36,596 nt of DNA from Chloroflexota bacterium (GTDB lineage: Bacteria; Chloroflexota; Anaerolineae; Aggregatilineales; J027), in the NCBI GenBank assembly GCA_003697365.1, contig RFGP01000157.1, forward strand, positions 1 through 36,596, given 5' to 3'. The notes under the pieces were generated by a model. That model was given only the letters and a program-made list of their open reading frames with translations. It was not told the origin of the DNA and ran no database searches. Of this stretch, positions 11,501-21,164 are shown one piece after another. The position numbers and the translations under genes are program-made. Numbering within the stretch: the first letter of the stretch is position 1; every line of letters starts with the position of its first letter.

Positions 11501-12243
11501 CCTATGATTTTGGGGTTGTCTATCCTCATGGAACTGCTATCTTCAACATTGAAATTGTCCATATTATCGACACTTTCCCAACCTTAAATGAAGACATCAT
11601 CGATCAGCGGTTCTTTGTCATTCTTCCTTATGAACTAGCACAAATAGCATTAAATCAATCTCTAGTAGGACAGTCTTCAAGAACCCATGCAGCTGATGCC
11701 AATCAGGTTTGGCTTCAACTTGATGAGCGCCAACCTACACAGGCCTTGAAAACAGAACTCCAGCAAATCTCAATGGTTACAGATGCGATATTTGCTTGGG
11801 ATAGATTTGGTCAAATCTTACGCGAGCCGTTGCCTAGTGGTGTGGCTGGAATGTTATTTGCCGGCTTTTGGGTGAGTTTTGCACTTAGCCTATTGGACTT
11901 TGCTTTCTACATTGTCGTTACTGCAAAACAACGCGCTTTCACCTTTGGTGTATTGCGTTCACTAGGCTGGAATGCCAATAATATTTGGCAAATGCTGTTG
12001 ATTGAGCAGATCACTTTAGTAATTCCTGCTATCATCATAGGTAGTATCTTAGGAGCAGGTTTAGCCTATCTACTATTGCCTTTCTTGTCATTAGTGGGTG
12101 GTGTGGTCTTGCAAATTCCAATTTTAAGCCTGCTGTTGTTAATTCTAACATTAGTATTTGGCTTCGTTATCTTGCTCATATTCACGGCATTATGGCTACG
12201 GCAGATGAGCGTCAATCAAGTTTTACGTTTGGGTGAAGAATAA
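8539..12243 (+). CDS. Giant FtsX/MacB-like ABC transporter permease (paralog 2)
   Basis: 1234 aa; same architecture as the preceding ORF: EQGREWSTITSRGGSTLQLFTMQ and AKQRAFTFGVLRSLGWNANNIWQMLLIEQ; ends LRLGEE (paralog LRLGED). Confidence 0.88.
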   Translation: MLGLLTRAFSSPLQVIISIRGFFIVLSTMGRIAFKRMGREWRLLSILLFAVCLITGFFALGPLYIRTVTEVDLRYALNNASELDKRVTIISNAALEQSDQDIIEQEIGALVTNVERFKRTSYSPPEAADSQGATGISATAVCGFNFTLGVDVLVTGTGANNHCYQTFAFENLAEKVRVIEGRLPVRGPTPEMVDPTGLTLAQQQELQIGIYSRAQVEAVVTKTVAELGELEIGSRFYIGSLMPNERAISIVKIVGIVEPIDPNDPFWFGNAMFLEGALVDTSNFQQRYDYGLAFHPDAFEDWVKPVLPSNVSTNYIWVLDTDTDRITSTNAEQYRDRLALLGRTLTREDRSVSVTSGLLSILAGYENRVGEAQGPIILLSGAVLVLMLYHLVTTINLVLQEQGREWSTITSRGGSTLQLFTMQAFTVLLIAIIAAIVGPLLSRLFMMFLEINGPLADTLAGVDVGTVSIPTISLLLSIGAGLASFIVLSFPSITAARESLLRLKQATSRPPTTPTWSRFFLDFVLIIIGVLLLLRLYLTVSGERSLSNLLNDLIKDPAGVIRFIADNASAKGGLSDPFNLIAPALILTGSALLWLRIFPLLMKIVARYASRNTKLAMPLAVWNVERDPGHYAQLVLLLIGTLALGTASLGLQQTRDVGGWKAALEETGGTARLTIDPNTGRYEDFDWLRLDGVTDAIPVIYTQGEPSRSTRGDITVIGIDTEKFIETFPELVDEYEALPDTPFTLAGVELPTDSTQLQVQVWSSSQISVLPSVRDVADPDVPPTVIINAYVQDAIGVPYRIQLTQSILNTDTSGQTSNNALPPTPTDQWLTFSGTLPTNAVLPLRLWQIGVQSTLFERSFTHTIYLDYWQVVDANGTATVIAQQEDTTIWQQARSSYPNPPQSLLENTNTALEVDSFALVDVLPDNQPIYDGQNALALTYTRRLRPSSNEPSLSLNLQPLPRIPAIVSDEFTAIDNRLNSPLLQVGDTYDFGVVYPHGTAIFNIEIVHIIDTFPTLNEDIIDQRFFVILPYELAQIALNQSLVGQSSRTHAADANQVWLQLDERQPTQALKTELQQISMVTDAIFAWDRFGQILREPLPSGVAGMLFAGFWVSFALSLLDFAFYIVVTAKQRAFTFGVLRSLGWNANNIWQMLLIEQITLVIPAIIIGSILGAGLAYLLLPFLSLVGGVVLQIPILSLLLLILTLVFGFVILLIFTALWLRQMSVNQVLRLGEE

Positions 12244-12287
12244 GCGCGCGTTAAGATTCGCTCGCAAAAAGCATTGAAGGAATCTAA

Positions 12288-13172
12288 ATGATGAGTGCCT
12301 TTATTGAGTGTGAAAATCTAGTCAAAATTTATAAAATCGCTGATCTCGAAGTAGTAGCACTACAAGGGTTGGATTTGCGCGTAGAAAGTGGAGAAATGAT
12401 GGCTATTATTGGGCCATCAGGTTCTGGAAAATCTACCCTCATGAATATACTAGGGGGCCTAGATGTGCCAACAGCTGGTAATGTTCATGTAGGCCCTTAT
12501 AACTTGTTAGAGTTAACAAGGCGCGAACAAACATTATATCGTCGGCGTGAAGTTGGGTTTGTATGGCAACAAACAGCCCGCAACTTACTTCCCTACTTAA
12601 CTGCTAGGGAAAATGTTGAGCTCCCTATGGCGCTCAATGGCGTATCGCGTCGTGAACGCCGTGACAGAGCTATTGACTTATTAACGCGAGTTGGCTTGGC
12701 CAACCGCTTAGACCATCGCCCTGATCGTTTATCGGGTGGTGAACAACAACGTGTCGCAATAGCTGTGGCTATGGCGAACCAACCAAGTTTGCTTCTTGCT
12801 GATGAGCCTACAGGCGAAGTTGACAGCGAAGCCGCAGACATCATTTTTCAAGTGATGCGTACGCTACGCGATCAACTAGGTGTAACAATCATTATCGTCA
12901 CACATGATATGCATGTAGCCAACCGAGTAGACCGTGTTGTTGGTATGCGTGACGGCCGCACAAGTACAGAAATTTTGCGCCGTCGTGATGGCGATATGTT
13001 GGTAAGTGACGAAGAATACGCCATTTTGGATCGAGCAGGACGTTTACAACTTCCCGAAGCCTATATCGAAGCGCTTGATATGGAAGATCGGGTGCGTTTG
13101 CGCCTACAAACTGATCGCATTGAAGTTTTCCCGCAGCATGACTCTGAAACAGTGCAAGAATCAACAAGATAG
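12288..13172 (+). CDS. ABC transporter ATP-binding protein (MacB/LolD-like)
   Basis: Walker A GPSGSGKST, signature [33 protein letters not shown]-loop IIVTHD. Confidence 0.95.
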   Translation: MMSAFIECENLVKIYKIADLEVVALQGLDLRVESGEMMAIIGPSGSGKSTLMNILGGLDVPTAGNVHVGPYNLLELTRREQTLYRRREVGFVWQQTARNLLPYLTARENVELPMALNGVSRRERRDRAIDLLTRVGLANRLDHRPDRLSGGEQQRVAIAVAMANQPSLLLADEPTGEVDSEAADIIFQVMRTLRDQLGVTIIIVTHDMHVANRVDRVVGMRDGRTSTEILRRRDGDMLVSDEEYAILDRAGRLQLPEAYIEALDMEDRVRLRLQTDRIEVFPQHDSETVQESTR

Positions 13173-13184
13173 GATTTTGATCTT

Positions 13185-13991
13185 ATGAGCAATGGTTTTT
13201 CGAGCGGAATTGAACCCATCATTAGCATACAAAACTTACATCGTATCTATCACCTTGAAGGTGAAGACATTCATGCTGTGAACAACATTACACTCGATAT
13301 ATGGCCGGGATACGTCACAGCTATCGTTGGTCGTTCAGGTTCTGGAAAAACAACACTCCTCAATCTCATCGCTGGGTTGGATGACCCTACGGAGGGGGAA
13401 ATTCACATACTTGGCCGCCGCTTATCATCATTAAGCGAACCTGAGCGCCTTAAAATGCGCTTATATGAAATTGGTTTTGTCTTCCAAAGTTTTGGACTAA
13501 TGCCCCTCCTCACGGCTGCTGAAAATGTCGGCATTCCTTTGAGAATGCGCGGCACAAATCCTATTGAACGCGAACAGGCTGTTGCTGAAGCACTTGAATG
13601 GGTTGGCTTGTCGCATCGTGTCAAACATCGCCCTTACGAATTAGCAGGTGGTGAGCAACAACGAGTAGCTATTGCACGTGCGCTTGCATCTAACCCGCGC
13701 CTAATCCTTGCGGATGAACCCACAGGGCAATTAGATACGCGCACAGGTCGTCGTATCTTAGATTTATTACGTCGACTGGTGATTGAACGAGAAATTACCG
13801 TTGTCATTGTAAGTCACGATCCTCAAGTTATCCAAGAAGCTGATGTTGTGCACGAATTACGGGATGGGCAACTGATGGAAACCCGCATCAAAGATGGTAT
13901 TGTCTTACCCGATGGTAGCAGTGGAAGTATCCAATTTATGGAAGATGCTCAAACTGCTTATGAAATTCCTCAAGCATCTTCAATAAATTAA
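13185..13991 (+). CDS. ABC transporter ATP-binding protein (MacB/LolD-like)
   Basis: Walker [10 protein letters not shown], signature [33 protein letters not shown]-loop IVSHD. Confidence 0.95.
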   Translation: MSNGFSSGIEPIISIQNLHRIYHLEGEDIHAVNNITLDIWPGYVTAIVGRSGSGKTTLLNLIAGLDDPTEGEIHILGRRLSSLSEPERLKMRLYEIGFVFQSFGLMPLLTAAENVGIPLRMRGTNPIEREQAVAEALEWVGLSHRVKHRPYELAGGEQQRVAIARALASNPRLILADEPTGQLDTRTGRRILDLLRRLVIEREITVVIVSHDPQVIQEADVVHELRDGQLMETRIKDGIVLPDGSSGSIQFMEDAQTAYEIPQASSIN

Positions 13992-13997
13992 TGAAAG

Positions 13998-14025
13998 GGT
14001 CTTGATCGGTTTTGTGGTCAAGACC
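13998..14025 (+). terminator. Stem-loop downstream of ABC operon, probable terminator (weak T-tract)
   Basis: ggtcttga...tcaagacc 8-bp stem just after the 13991 stop, followed by tccccatttatgaattttt. Confidence 0.5.
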
Positions 14026-14066
14026 TCCCCATTTATGAATTTTTCATGCATTTTTCCTTAATTCTA

Positions 14067-14095
14067 TTGCAATTATCCTTTCCATCTCATACACT
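14067..14095 (+). promoter_or_regulatory. Possible sigma70-type promoter for cpaF-like gene
   Basis: TTGCAA - 17 nt - TACACT upstream of ATG 14141. Confidence 0.35.
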
Positions 14096-14140
14096 GAAAA
14101 TTATTAATGTAAAATTTATCATTAAGGGAGATTCTCTGAG

Positions 14141-15604
14141 ATGGTGAGAAATCGGCAAACTAAACCCAAGCGAATTCTTTTAGAAAACTTGAATCAAAAT
14201 AATAATCATAACGGCGTAGAATTAGCTGATTCGGATGCTGATAGCTTTGGTGTAGAATCTGAAACTCAACAGCCTGAACCTGTTTATGTTCCCCCACAAA
14301 AACGACGCACAAGTCCTAAAGTAGCTGAACTGCGTAAACGATTACGCCATAAGCTCCTTTCGACTCCTGATGAATTTGATGATATGTCTGTAAATGTAGC
14401 CGAACATCGACAAATTGTTATTGATCGCCTCCGCACTTTATTGCAAAAAGCGCAAATTCAAATCACACGCGAAGAATATCAAGAACTTGAAACCGCTTTA
14501 ATCTACGATTTGCTAGGATTTGGCGCAATTGAACCACTGGTGCAAGATCGCTCTTACAGCGAAATTATGGTAAATGGGCCTGAAGTCGTATTTGCTGAAT
14601 ATAAAGGTAAAATCAAAGAAACTGATGTAGTCTTTGACGATGAAGACCATTTACAGTGGACAGCTCAACGCATTGTACGCCCCTTACAGCGTACCCTTGA
14701 TCGCTCGAATCCAATGGTTGACGCTCGTCTTCCAGATGGTAGTCGTGTACATATTGTTATGCCCCCTTCTGCATTGCAAGGCACCACGATCACAATTCGG
14801 AAATTCCCAGAAAAACCACTAAGTTGGCAAGACTTAGTACGCTTTGGTTCAATGACTGAAGAAGTGGCGATGTTTTTAAAGGCCTGTGTACAAATACACC
14901 TGAATATCGTGGTGTCTGGTGGTACAGGTTCTGGAAAAACAACATTATTGAATGTACTGAGCTCATTCATTCCTGATGGAGAGCGCATTGTTACTATCGA
15001 AGACTCTGCCGAACTACAACTGCAACAACGTCATGTCGTTCGATTAGAAACCTGTCCGCCAAAGAAAGGTTCAACAGAGGGGGCATTGACAATTCGCGAT
15101 CTCGTAAAAGGTGCTTTGCGTATGCGTCCTGATCGAATTGTGGTGGGTGAAATTCGTGATGGTGCTGCGCTTGACATGCTCCAAGCTATGAACACTGGTC
15201 ACGATGGATCATTAACTACAGTTCATGCCAATAGCCCACGTGATGCCGTAGCACGGCTAGAAACTCTTGTTTTGATGGCAGGTATGGATTTGCCCGTAAA
15301 AGTTGTTCGTTCACAAATTGCTTCAGCAATTCATATGTTCGTACAGCAAGCGCGTCTAAAAGACGGCAGTCGCAAGATCGTTCAGATCACTGAACTACAA
15401 GGCATGGAAGGTGAATTCGTTACCTTACAAGATATTTTTGTTTATACTCAGCCGGGCGAAAAACCCCTTTCGCCAAGTGCCGAAGGTGGCGGCATTTTAA
15501 TGCCAACCGGTTTGCGTCCTAAATTTGCTGAACGTTTTGAAAGTGCAGGTATTCGCCTTCCGCGCGATACTTTTGGTACAGCATCAACATTCGGTTCACG
15601 CTAG
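14141..15604 (+). CDS. CpaF/TadA-family secretion ATPase
   Basis: [120 protein letters not shown]. Confidence 0.95.
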   Translation: MVRNRQTKPKRILLENLNQNNNHNGVELADSDADSFGVESETQQPEPVYVPPQKRRTSPKVAELRKRLRHKLLSTPDEFDDMSVNVAEHRQIVIDRLRTLLQKAQIQITREEYQELETALIYDLLGFGAIEPLVQDRSYSEIMVNGPEVVFAEYKGKIKETDVVFDDEDHLQWTAQRIVRPLQRTLDRSNPMVDARLPDGSRVHIVMPPSALQGTTITIRKFPEKPLSWQDLVRFGSMTEEVAMFLKACVQIHLNIVVSGGTGSGKTTLLNVLSSFIPDGERIVTIEDSAELQLQQRHVVRLETCPPKKGSTEGALTIRDLVKGALRMRPDRIVVGEIRDGAALDMLQAMNTGHDGSLTTVHANSPRDAVARLETLVLMAGMDLPVKVVRSQIASAIHMFVQQARLKDGSRKIVQITELQGMEGEFVTLQDIFVYTQPGEKPLSPSAEGGGILMPTGLRPKFAERFESAGIRLPRDTFGTASTFGSR

Positions 15605-15640
15605 AACGCTGAACTCCCTTTTCAGAGAATCAAAAGAAGG

Positions 15641-15669
15641 CCGCACAACAAAACCGTGCGGTTTTTTTT
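15641..15669 (+). terminator. Rho-independent terminator
   Basis: ccgcac aacaaaacc gtgcgg followed by ttttttt. Confidence 0.9.
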
Positions 15670-15749
15670 AATCTTTAAAGCAAGAGTTTCTGCTAACATA
15701 ACTCCTGTTAACGATGATCACAAAGCCTATAAAGGATGTTCTTTATTAA

Positions 15750-17723
15750 ATGGATCGATCAGCACTACAATACAAAGCAAAACTCGCATTGCAACGCTTA
15801 GGTTCAAGGATTCATCCTGAACTTACTGCACTTTCCAAAGAAGAGCAGGATATATTCCTTAAGCGCCTAGAGCAGCACATGCCAGATATATTAGAGGCGC
15901 TGCTACAGCTATATGGCAACGAATATGACTTTTACTACCATCTTGAGCAGGTATTATTAACTGCTGCACAATATTATGCTGCTCGCTCAAAAGATTTGCG
16001 CCAGCTCGACAGCGAACGAGAAACAACTCCTCATTGGTTTCAGTCCAATCAAATGATCGGGGGCGTGATCTATGTTGATTTATTTGCTAAAAATTTAGTT
16101 GGAGTACGCGAGAAAATCCCCTACTTCAAAGAACTAGGCTTAACATATCTACACTTAATGCCACTTTTTAAGGCTCCTGAAAAGAACAACGATGGCGGGT
16201 ATGCTGTCAGCAGCTATCGTGAGGTAAATCCAAAACTTGGTACAATGCAAGAATTAGCTGAGCTCGCGCAGGCACTACGTAAAAACAACATCAGTTTAGT
16301 GATAGATTTTGTCTACAACCACACTTCTGATGAACATGAATGGGCGCAAAAAGCATTAGATGGCGATCCGTATTATCAAAATTATTATTATATGTTCCCA
16401 GATCGCACTCTGCCTGATCAATATGAAGTTCACCTAAGAGAAATCTTTCCAGAACAAGCACCGGGCAGTTTTACCTATCGTCCAGAAATTGATCGGTGGG
16501 CATGGACAACGTTCAACACTTTTCAGTGGGATTTGAACTATCGTAACCCTGAAGTTTTCCGCGCAATGTTAGGGGAAATGTTATTCCTTGTAAATAACGG
16601 CATAGAAGTTTTACGACTTGATGCGGTTGCATTTACATGGAAAGAGTTAGGCACAAACTGTGAAAATCTTCCCCAAGCTCACACCATTATTCAAGCGTTT
16701 GCTGCAATCCTAAAAGTCGTTGCGCCTTCTGTACTTCTTAAATCAGAAGCAATCGTTCATCCTGATGAAGTAGTTCGTTATTTTGGTACAGGAGACAAAG
16801 CAGGCAAAGAATGCCAACTTTCATACCATCCATTGTTGATGGTCTTGTTATGGGATGCTTTGGCCACACGCAAAACAAATATGCTGTATTACGCTATGCA
16901 ACACCGCTATCGCATTCCAGATGATTGTGCTTGGGTGAATTATGTTCGCTGTCATGATGACATTGGCTGGGGATTTGCTGATGAAGATGCAGCTCAATTA
17001 GGAATGAATGGATATGATCATCGACAGTTTCTGAATCAATTCTACACAGGAAAGTTTGAGGGCAGTTTTGCGCGCGGCTTACCTTTCAACTACAATCCTA
17101 AGACAGGTGATATGCGCATTAGCGGCATGACAGCCTCATTAGCAGGTTTAGAAGCGGCGCTAGAAGCAAATGATCCTGATGAAATAGCAATGGCTATTCA
17201 GCGCATTGCACTCATTCACAGCATTATTTTTAGTATTGGCGGAATTCCACTTTTGTATTTAAATGATGAAATCGGCGTTTTGAACGATTATAACTATGAA
17301 AATGATCCCGCTAAAGTTGCTGACAATCGCTGGGTGCACCGCCCTGCTGCCGTTTGGACAAAATACGAACGTCGCCATGATCCCAATACTATTGAAGGCC
17401 GTGTTTTCGTTAAATTTCGCCAACTCATCCAGCTACGCCAATCATTGGTTGGGCTTAGTGATCAGGATATGAAACTCATCTATGTAGATAACCCGCATGT
17501 TTTCGCTTATATACGTGGGTTTGGAAAAGCCGAACGTGTACTTGTTCTCGCCAATTTTTCCGAGCATTCACAAACCATTGATGCGCACCTACTTACAGCA
17601 TATGGAATGCGCCTTGATGTGATCGATTGTATTAGTGAACAGCCCCCTAGCGTTGATGGCGAATCTATTCATCTTGCGCCCTATCAATACATGTGGATTA
17701 TTAAACAAAATGTTGGAGACTAA
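15750..17723 (+). CDS. Amylosucrase (GH13_4-like)
   Basis: TTFNTFQWDLNYRNPEVFRAMLGEMLFLVNNGIEVLRLDAVAFTWKELGTNCENLPQAH...LKSEAIVHPDEVVRYFG...AWVNYVRCHDDIGWGFADEDA; resembles Neisseria polysaccharea amylosucrase motifs as I recall them. Confidence 0.88.
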   Translation: MDRSALQYKAKLALQRLGSRIHPELTALSKEEQDIFLKRLEQHMPDILEALLQLYGNEYDFYYHLEQVLLTAAQYYAARSKDLRQLDSERETTPHWFQSNQMIGGVIYVDLFAKNLVGVREKIPYFKELGLTYLHLMPLFKAPEKNNDGGYAVSSYREVNPKLGTMQELAELAQALRKNNISLVIDFVYNHTSDEHEWAQKALDGDPYYQNYYYMFPDRTLPDQYEVHLREIFPEQAPGSFTYRPEIDRWAWTTFNTFQWDLNYRNPEVFRAMLGEMLFLVNNGIEVLRLDAVAFTWKELGTNCENLPQAHTIIQAFAAILKVVAPSVLLKSEAIVHPDEVVRYFGTGDKAGKECQLSYHPLLMVLLWDALATRKTNMLYYAMQHRYRIPDDCAWVNYVRCHDDIGWGFADEDAAQLGMNGYDHRQFLNQFYTGKFEGSFARGLPFNYNPKTGDMRISGMTASLAGLEAALEANDPDEIAMAIQRIALIHSIIFSIGGIPLLYLNDEIGVLNDYNYENDPAKVADNRWVHRPAAVWTKYERRHDPNTIEGRVFVKFRQLIQLRQSLVGLSDQDMKLIYVDNPHVFAYIRGFGKAERVLVLANFSEHSQTIDAHLLTAYGMRLDVIDCISEQPPSVDGESIHLAPYQYMWIIKQNVGD

Positions 17724-17725
17724 TC

Positions 17726-18376
17726 ATGCGTAAATTATTGCTTTTTGCTGTAACTTTAGGGCTGCTCTTTAGTAGTTTATATCTTCCCCAAGCGGCCCCT
17801 CCGTCAACTCAAGCGCAAGAGGATACTAGCACTTGCCGCTTTAACCTAAAGATTACTCAATTCCGCGTGCTAAAAGATATGGGCGATGGTCTATTTGACG
17901 GGCAAATGGAAGTTAAAGTTATCATCTCTGTAAGCAATGGTCAACTTGTAGTTGATCGTTATATTCCCACTGATGGGAGCATCAAACTCGATAAAGATGA
18001 AGTGCAAACTTTAGAGAATATCATTTTTAGTCTACCTGCTGCTGATGTCATGACAATTGAAGTCCTAGCAATTGAGGTGGACGACCTGCCAACAATTTTT
18101 GGCGTTGGCATTGATGATGCATTTATAGGTCTGGGAAATGCCATTCGCGCATTAGGCACAGTGGGTGAGACTATTGATGGTGTTATTGATTCTGCGGTGG
18201 GCTCACTCAGAAACAGCATTGCAGGCGACGACACAATTACGGATGACACTTTATATCTTTATGCAGATGACTGGTGGAATGCTGGCGAAACGCAGGTTCA
18301 TGTCTCAGCTGATGGTAATTTTGAGTATACTTATTTTGTCACCATTTACGGATGTAGTACAACACGAGGTGCATAA
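17726..18376 (+). CDS. Secreted protein of unknown function
   Basis: N-terminal signal peptide MRKLLLFAVTLGLLFSSLYLPQAAPPSTQAQ; starts 3 nt after the amylosucrase stop; no recognised domain. Confidence 0.7.
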   Translation: MRKLLLFAVTLGLLFSSLYLPQAAPPSTQAQEDTSTCRFNLKITQFRVLKDMGDGLFDGQMEVKVIISVSNGQLVVDRYIPTDGSIKLDKDEVQTLENIIFSLPAADVMTIEVLAIEVDDLPTIFGVGIDDAFIGLGNAIRALGTVGETIDGVIDSAVGSLRNSIAGDDTITDDTLYLYADDWWNAGETQVHVSADGNFEYTYFVTIYGCSTTRGA

Positions 18377-18377
18377 T

Positions 18378-19229
18378 ATGGACAATCCAAAACTTCTTGT
18401 GAGCACAGATTGGCTAGCAAAACATTTAAATGATGAAAATTTGAGGATTGTTGATATTCGGGGCCATGTCTTACCTGCTACAGAACCTCCACCACATTAT
18501 TTTAATCATGCCGATGATTACGCCCAAAGTCATATCCCCAACGCAATATTTATAGATTGGGTTCACGAAATCACTGATCCTAATGATCCGCGTCATGCAC
18601 GTATTGCATCACCTGAGCGCTTCACGGGTGTAATGCGTCGCTTGGGCTTAAACTCAACAACACAAGTTGTCGCCTATGATGATGCCAACGGCATGTTTGC
18701 AGCGCGTTTATGGTGGGCTCTGAATTACTATGGACATCATCAAGTCGCCGTTTTAGATGGAGGATGGCAAAAGTGGATCGCTGAAAAGCGGCCAACCACA
18801 AATATCATCCCACAAATCACACCTACAGATATTCAAGCCGTGCCAGATGCGAGATGGATTTATGATGATGAGCAAGTGTTGGCAGCATTAAATACTGATA
18901 CTGTACTCTTAGATGTACGTTCAGAAGCTGAATTTTTAGGACAAGCATCACGCGCCGCGCGTGCAGGGCATATTCCGAACGCAATCAATTTACCGCGCTC
19001 AGAGCTCATCGATGCCAATGGTATGATGCTATCTCCCGAATTATTGAGGCAAAAATTGCATCAATTAGGTTTAACTAACTCTGATCAAAAAATTGTCACC
19101 TATTGCAACAGTGGGGTGTCAGCCAGTTATGGCCTCTTGGCGCTAAAAATCGCGGGATATGAGAATTCTGCGCTATTCGATGGCTCTTGGAAAGCATGGG
19201 GAAATGATTTCACTAAGCCTATTGCTTAA
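18378..19229 (+). CDS. Sulfurtransferase with tandem rhodanese domains (SseA-like)
   Basis: Start trimmed to MDNPKLLVSTDWLAKHL; N domain ...VAYDDANGMFAARLWWAL; C domain VLLDVRSEAEFLG...IVTYCNSGVSASYGLLALKIAGY with catalytic Cys. Confidence 0.92.
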   Translation: MDNPKLLVSTDWLAKHLNDENLRIVDIRGHVLPATEPPPHYFNHADDYAQSHIPNAIFIDWVHEITDPNDPRHARIASPERFTGVMRRLGLNSTTQVVAYDDANGMFAARLWWALNYYGHHQVAVLDGGWQKWIAEKRPTTNIIPQITPTDIQAVPDARWIYDDEQVLAALNTDTVLLDVRSEAEFLGQASRAARAGHIPNAINLPRSELIDANGMMLSPELLRQKLHQLGLTNSDQKIVTYCNSGVSASYGLLALKIAGYENSALFDGSWKAWGNDFTKPIA

Positions 19230-19375
19230 ATTGTGCAAAATAGATAAATCAACAGGCCTTGATATAATCTTTCAATAAACAAAGTCTCCTTAACCCAAAT
19301 ATGAAATAATTTAAATCAAAACTACAATCCTGCAAAATAATTCAAATCAGCACTATTGTTTGCGGGGATTTTACT

Positions 19376-19404
19376 TTGAATTTGTAAGACTTGTACAATT
19401 TATA
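19376..19404 (+). promoter_or_regulatory. Candidate sigma70-type promoter of the glnA leader
   Basis: TTGAAT - 17 nt - TTTATA, immediately upstream of a strong RBS/short ORF. Confidence 0.45.
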
Positions 19405-19425
19405 CAGTGGCAAAAAGGAGGAAGT

Positions 19426-19500
19426 ATGAGGTATTATATCCGTTATGTTGTTGCAAACGCCATGCAACAACACAAAGGAACCGCGCAACGCCTATCATAA
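19426..19500 (+). CDS. Possible 24-aa leader peptide (MRYYIRYVVANAMQQHKGTAQRLS)
   Basis: ATG preceded by aaggagg Shine-Dalgarno and candidate promoter; ends TAA at 19500; lies in the glnA leader. Confidence 0.4.
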   Translation: MRYYIRYVVANAMQQHKGTAQRLS

Positions 19501-19616
19501 TATCATAAGTTCGCCAAATTTATGACGTTCGCAGTTCCCCGAAAGACAAGGACAGATACTATACCATTAAATTTGAAACTTGACCAGAGTGAGTTTTGAA
19601 AAAATTTCAATCTCAC
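19447..19616 (+). promoter_or_regulatory. Structured RNA leader upstream of glnA (three predicted stem-loops)
   Basis: gttgttgca/tgcaacaac (19447-19471); ggaac-gcg-aacg/cgtt-cgc-gttcc (19477-19538) enclosing tcataa/ttatga (19503-19525); gtgag-ttgaaa/tttcaa-ctcac (19589-19616). Confidence 0.45.
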
Positions 19617-19704
19617 AAGCTGATGATGTTATTTAACATTTTCTGGTGCGGATTTCGCGCTATTGTTTAATTTTTTATACATAAATTTTCAAGGAGATTT
19701 TTCA

Positions 19705-21135
19705 ATGTCATTGGACTGTAAGACCCCTGCTGATGTGATGTCTGTTATCAAAGAACATGATGTTCAATTTATTGATGTGCGTTTCACGGATGTACCGGGA
19801 ATGCAACAACACTTCACTGTGCCAGTGGGCAGTTTCGATGAAGACGCATTTGAGGAAGGATTAGGGTTCGATGGGTCATCCGTTCGGGGCTTTCAGCAAA
19901 TCAATGAAAGCGACATGTTGGTGATCCCTGATCCCACAACGGCTTTTCTCGATCCCTTCACGGCTCATCCCACGCTAGTGCTGATTGCAAATGTGAAAGA
20001 CCCAGTAAGTGGTGAATGGTATACTCGCGATCCGCGTTATATAGCACAGCGCGCTGAAGCCTATCTGCGCGAAAGCGGCATTGCGGATACAGCATACTTT
20101 GGCCCAGAAGCTGAGTTCTTCTTGTTCAGCGATGTTCGTTATAGTCAAGGTGTCAATCATGGTTATTACTATATTGACTCACCAGAAGGTTCCTGGAATA
20201 CAGGCAAAGAAGAAGGGCCAAACTTAGGTTATAAGCCTCGCCCCAAAGAAGGATATTTTCCTGTTGCCCCCAGCGATAGCTACCACGATGTCCGCAGTGA
20301 GATGGTGCTGTTGTTAGAACAAATTGGCATCGAAGTTGAAGCACATCATCATGAAGTCGCTACCGGCGGTCAAGCTGAAATTGACTTCAAATTTGGCACA
20401 CTTGTTAACACCGCAGATCGCTTGATGGCCTACAAATATATTGTGAAAAATGTTGCTCGCCGTCATGGATTAGCTGCAACATTTATGCCCAAGCCACTCT
20501 TTGGCGATAATGGTTCAGGTATGCATGTTCACCAAAGCCTTTGGAAGAACGGCGATACATTATTCTTTGATGCTGAAGGATATGCTGGTTTGAGCCAAAC
20601 AGCCAAATATTACATCGGTGGTCTGTTAAAACATGCACCAGCGCTGTTGGCACTTACTTCCCCCACAGTGAACTCATACCATCGTTTGGTGCCGGGCTTT
20701 GAAGCCCCCGTAAACTTAGTTTACTCACGACGCAATCGTTCAGCAGCAGTGCGTATTCCAATGTATAGCAACAGTCCAAAAGCTAAGCGCATCGAGTTTC
20801 GCTGTCCAGACGCTTCCTGCAATCCTTACCTCGCATTTGCCGCTTTGCTCCTTGCTGGTCTAGATGGTATCAAGAATCAAATTGATCCCGGTAAAGGTGT
20901 AGATTTTGACTTATACGATCTGTGCCCTGAAGAACTGGCAAAAATTCCTTCTGTACCTGCCACATTAACAGGTGCTCTTGATGCCCTTGAAGCCGACCAT
21001 GAATTCTTGCTTGCGGGTGACGTGTTCACAACTGACTTCATCGAAAGTTACATTGATTACAAACGTACAGTAGAAGTTGATCCGATCCGTTTGCGCCCAC
21101 ATCCCTATGAGTTCTTCTTGTATTTCGACATTTAG
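19705..21135 (+). CDS. glnA: Glutamine synthetase type I
   Basis: Start trimmed to [11 protein letters not shown] (RBS aaggaga). Motifs [79 protein letters not shown]. Confidence 0.97.
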   Translation: MSLDCKTPADVMSVIKEHDVQFIDVRFTDVPGMQQHFTVPVGSFDEDAFEEGLGFDGSSVRGFQQINESDMLVIPDPTTAFLDPFTAHPTLVLIANVKDPVSGEWYTRDPRYIAQRAEAYLRESGIADTAYFGPEAEFFLFSDVRYSQGVNHGYYYIDSPEGSWNTGKEEGPNLGYKPRPKEGYFPVAPSDSYHDVRSEMVLLLEQIGIEVEAHHHEVATGGQAEIDFKFGTLVNTADRLMAYKYIVKNVARRHGLAATFMPKPLFGDNGSGMHVHQSLWKNGDTLFFDAEGYAGLSQTAKYYIGGLLKHAPALLALTSPTVNSYHRLVPGFEAPVNLVYSRRNRSAAVRIPMYSNSPKAKRIEFRCPDASCNPYLAFAALLLAGLDGIKNQIDPGKGVDFDLYDLCPEELAKIPSVPATLTGALDALEADHEFLLAGDVFTTDFIESYIDYKRTVEVDPIRLRPHPYEFFLYFDI

Positions 21136-21164
21136 GCTTTACCTCTCTTTGTCGTGTTCGCTTC

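Noticed and set aside
19376-19704. Known glutamine riboswitch (glnA or downstream-peptide motif)
   Set aside because: I could not find the conserved paired halves of those motifs as I remember them; a covariance-model search is needed to settle it.
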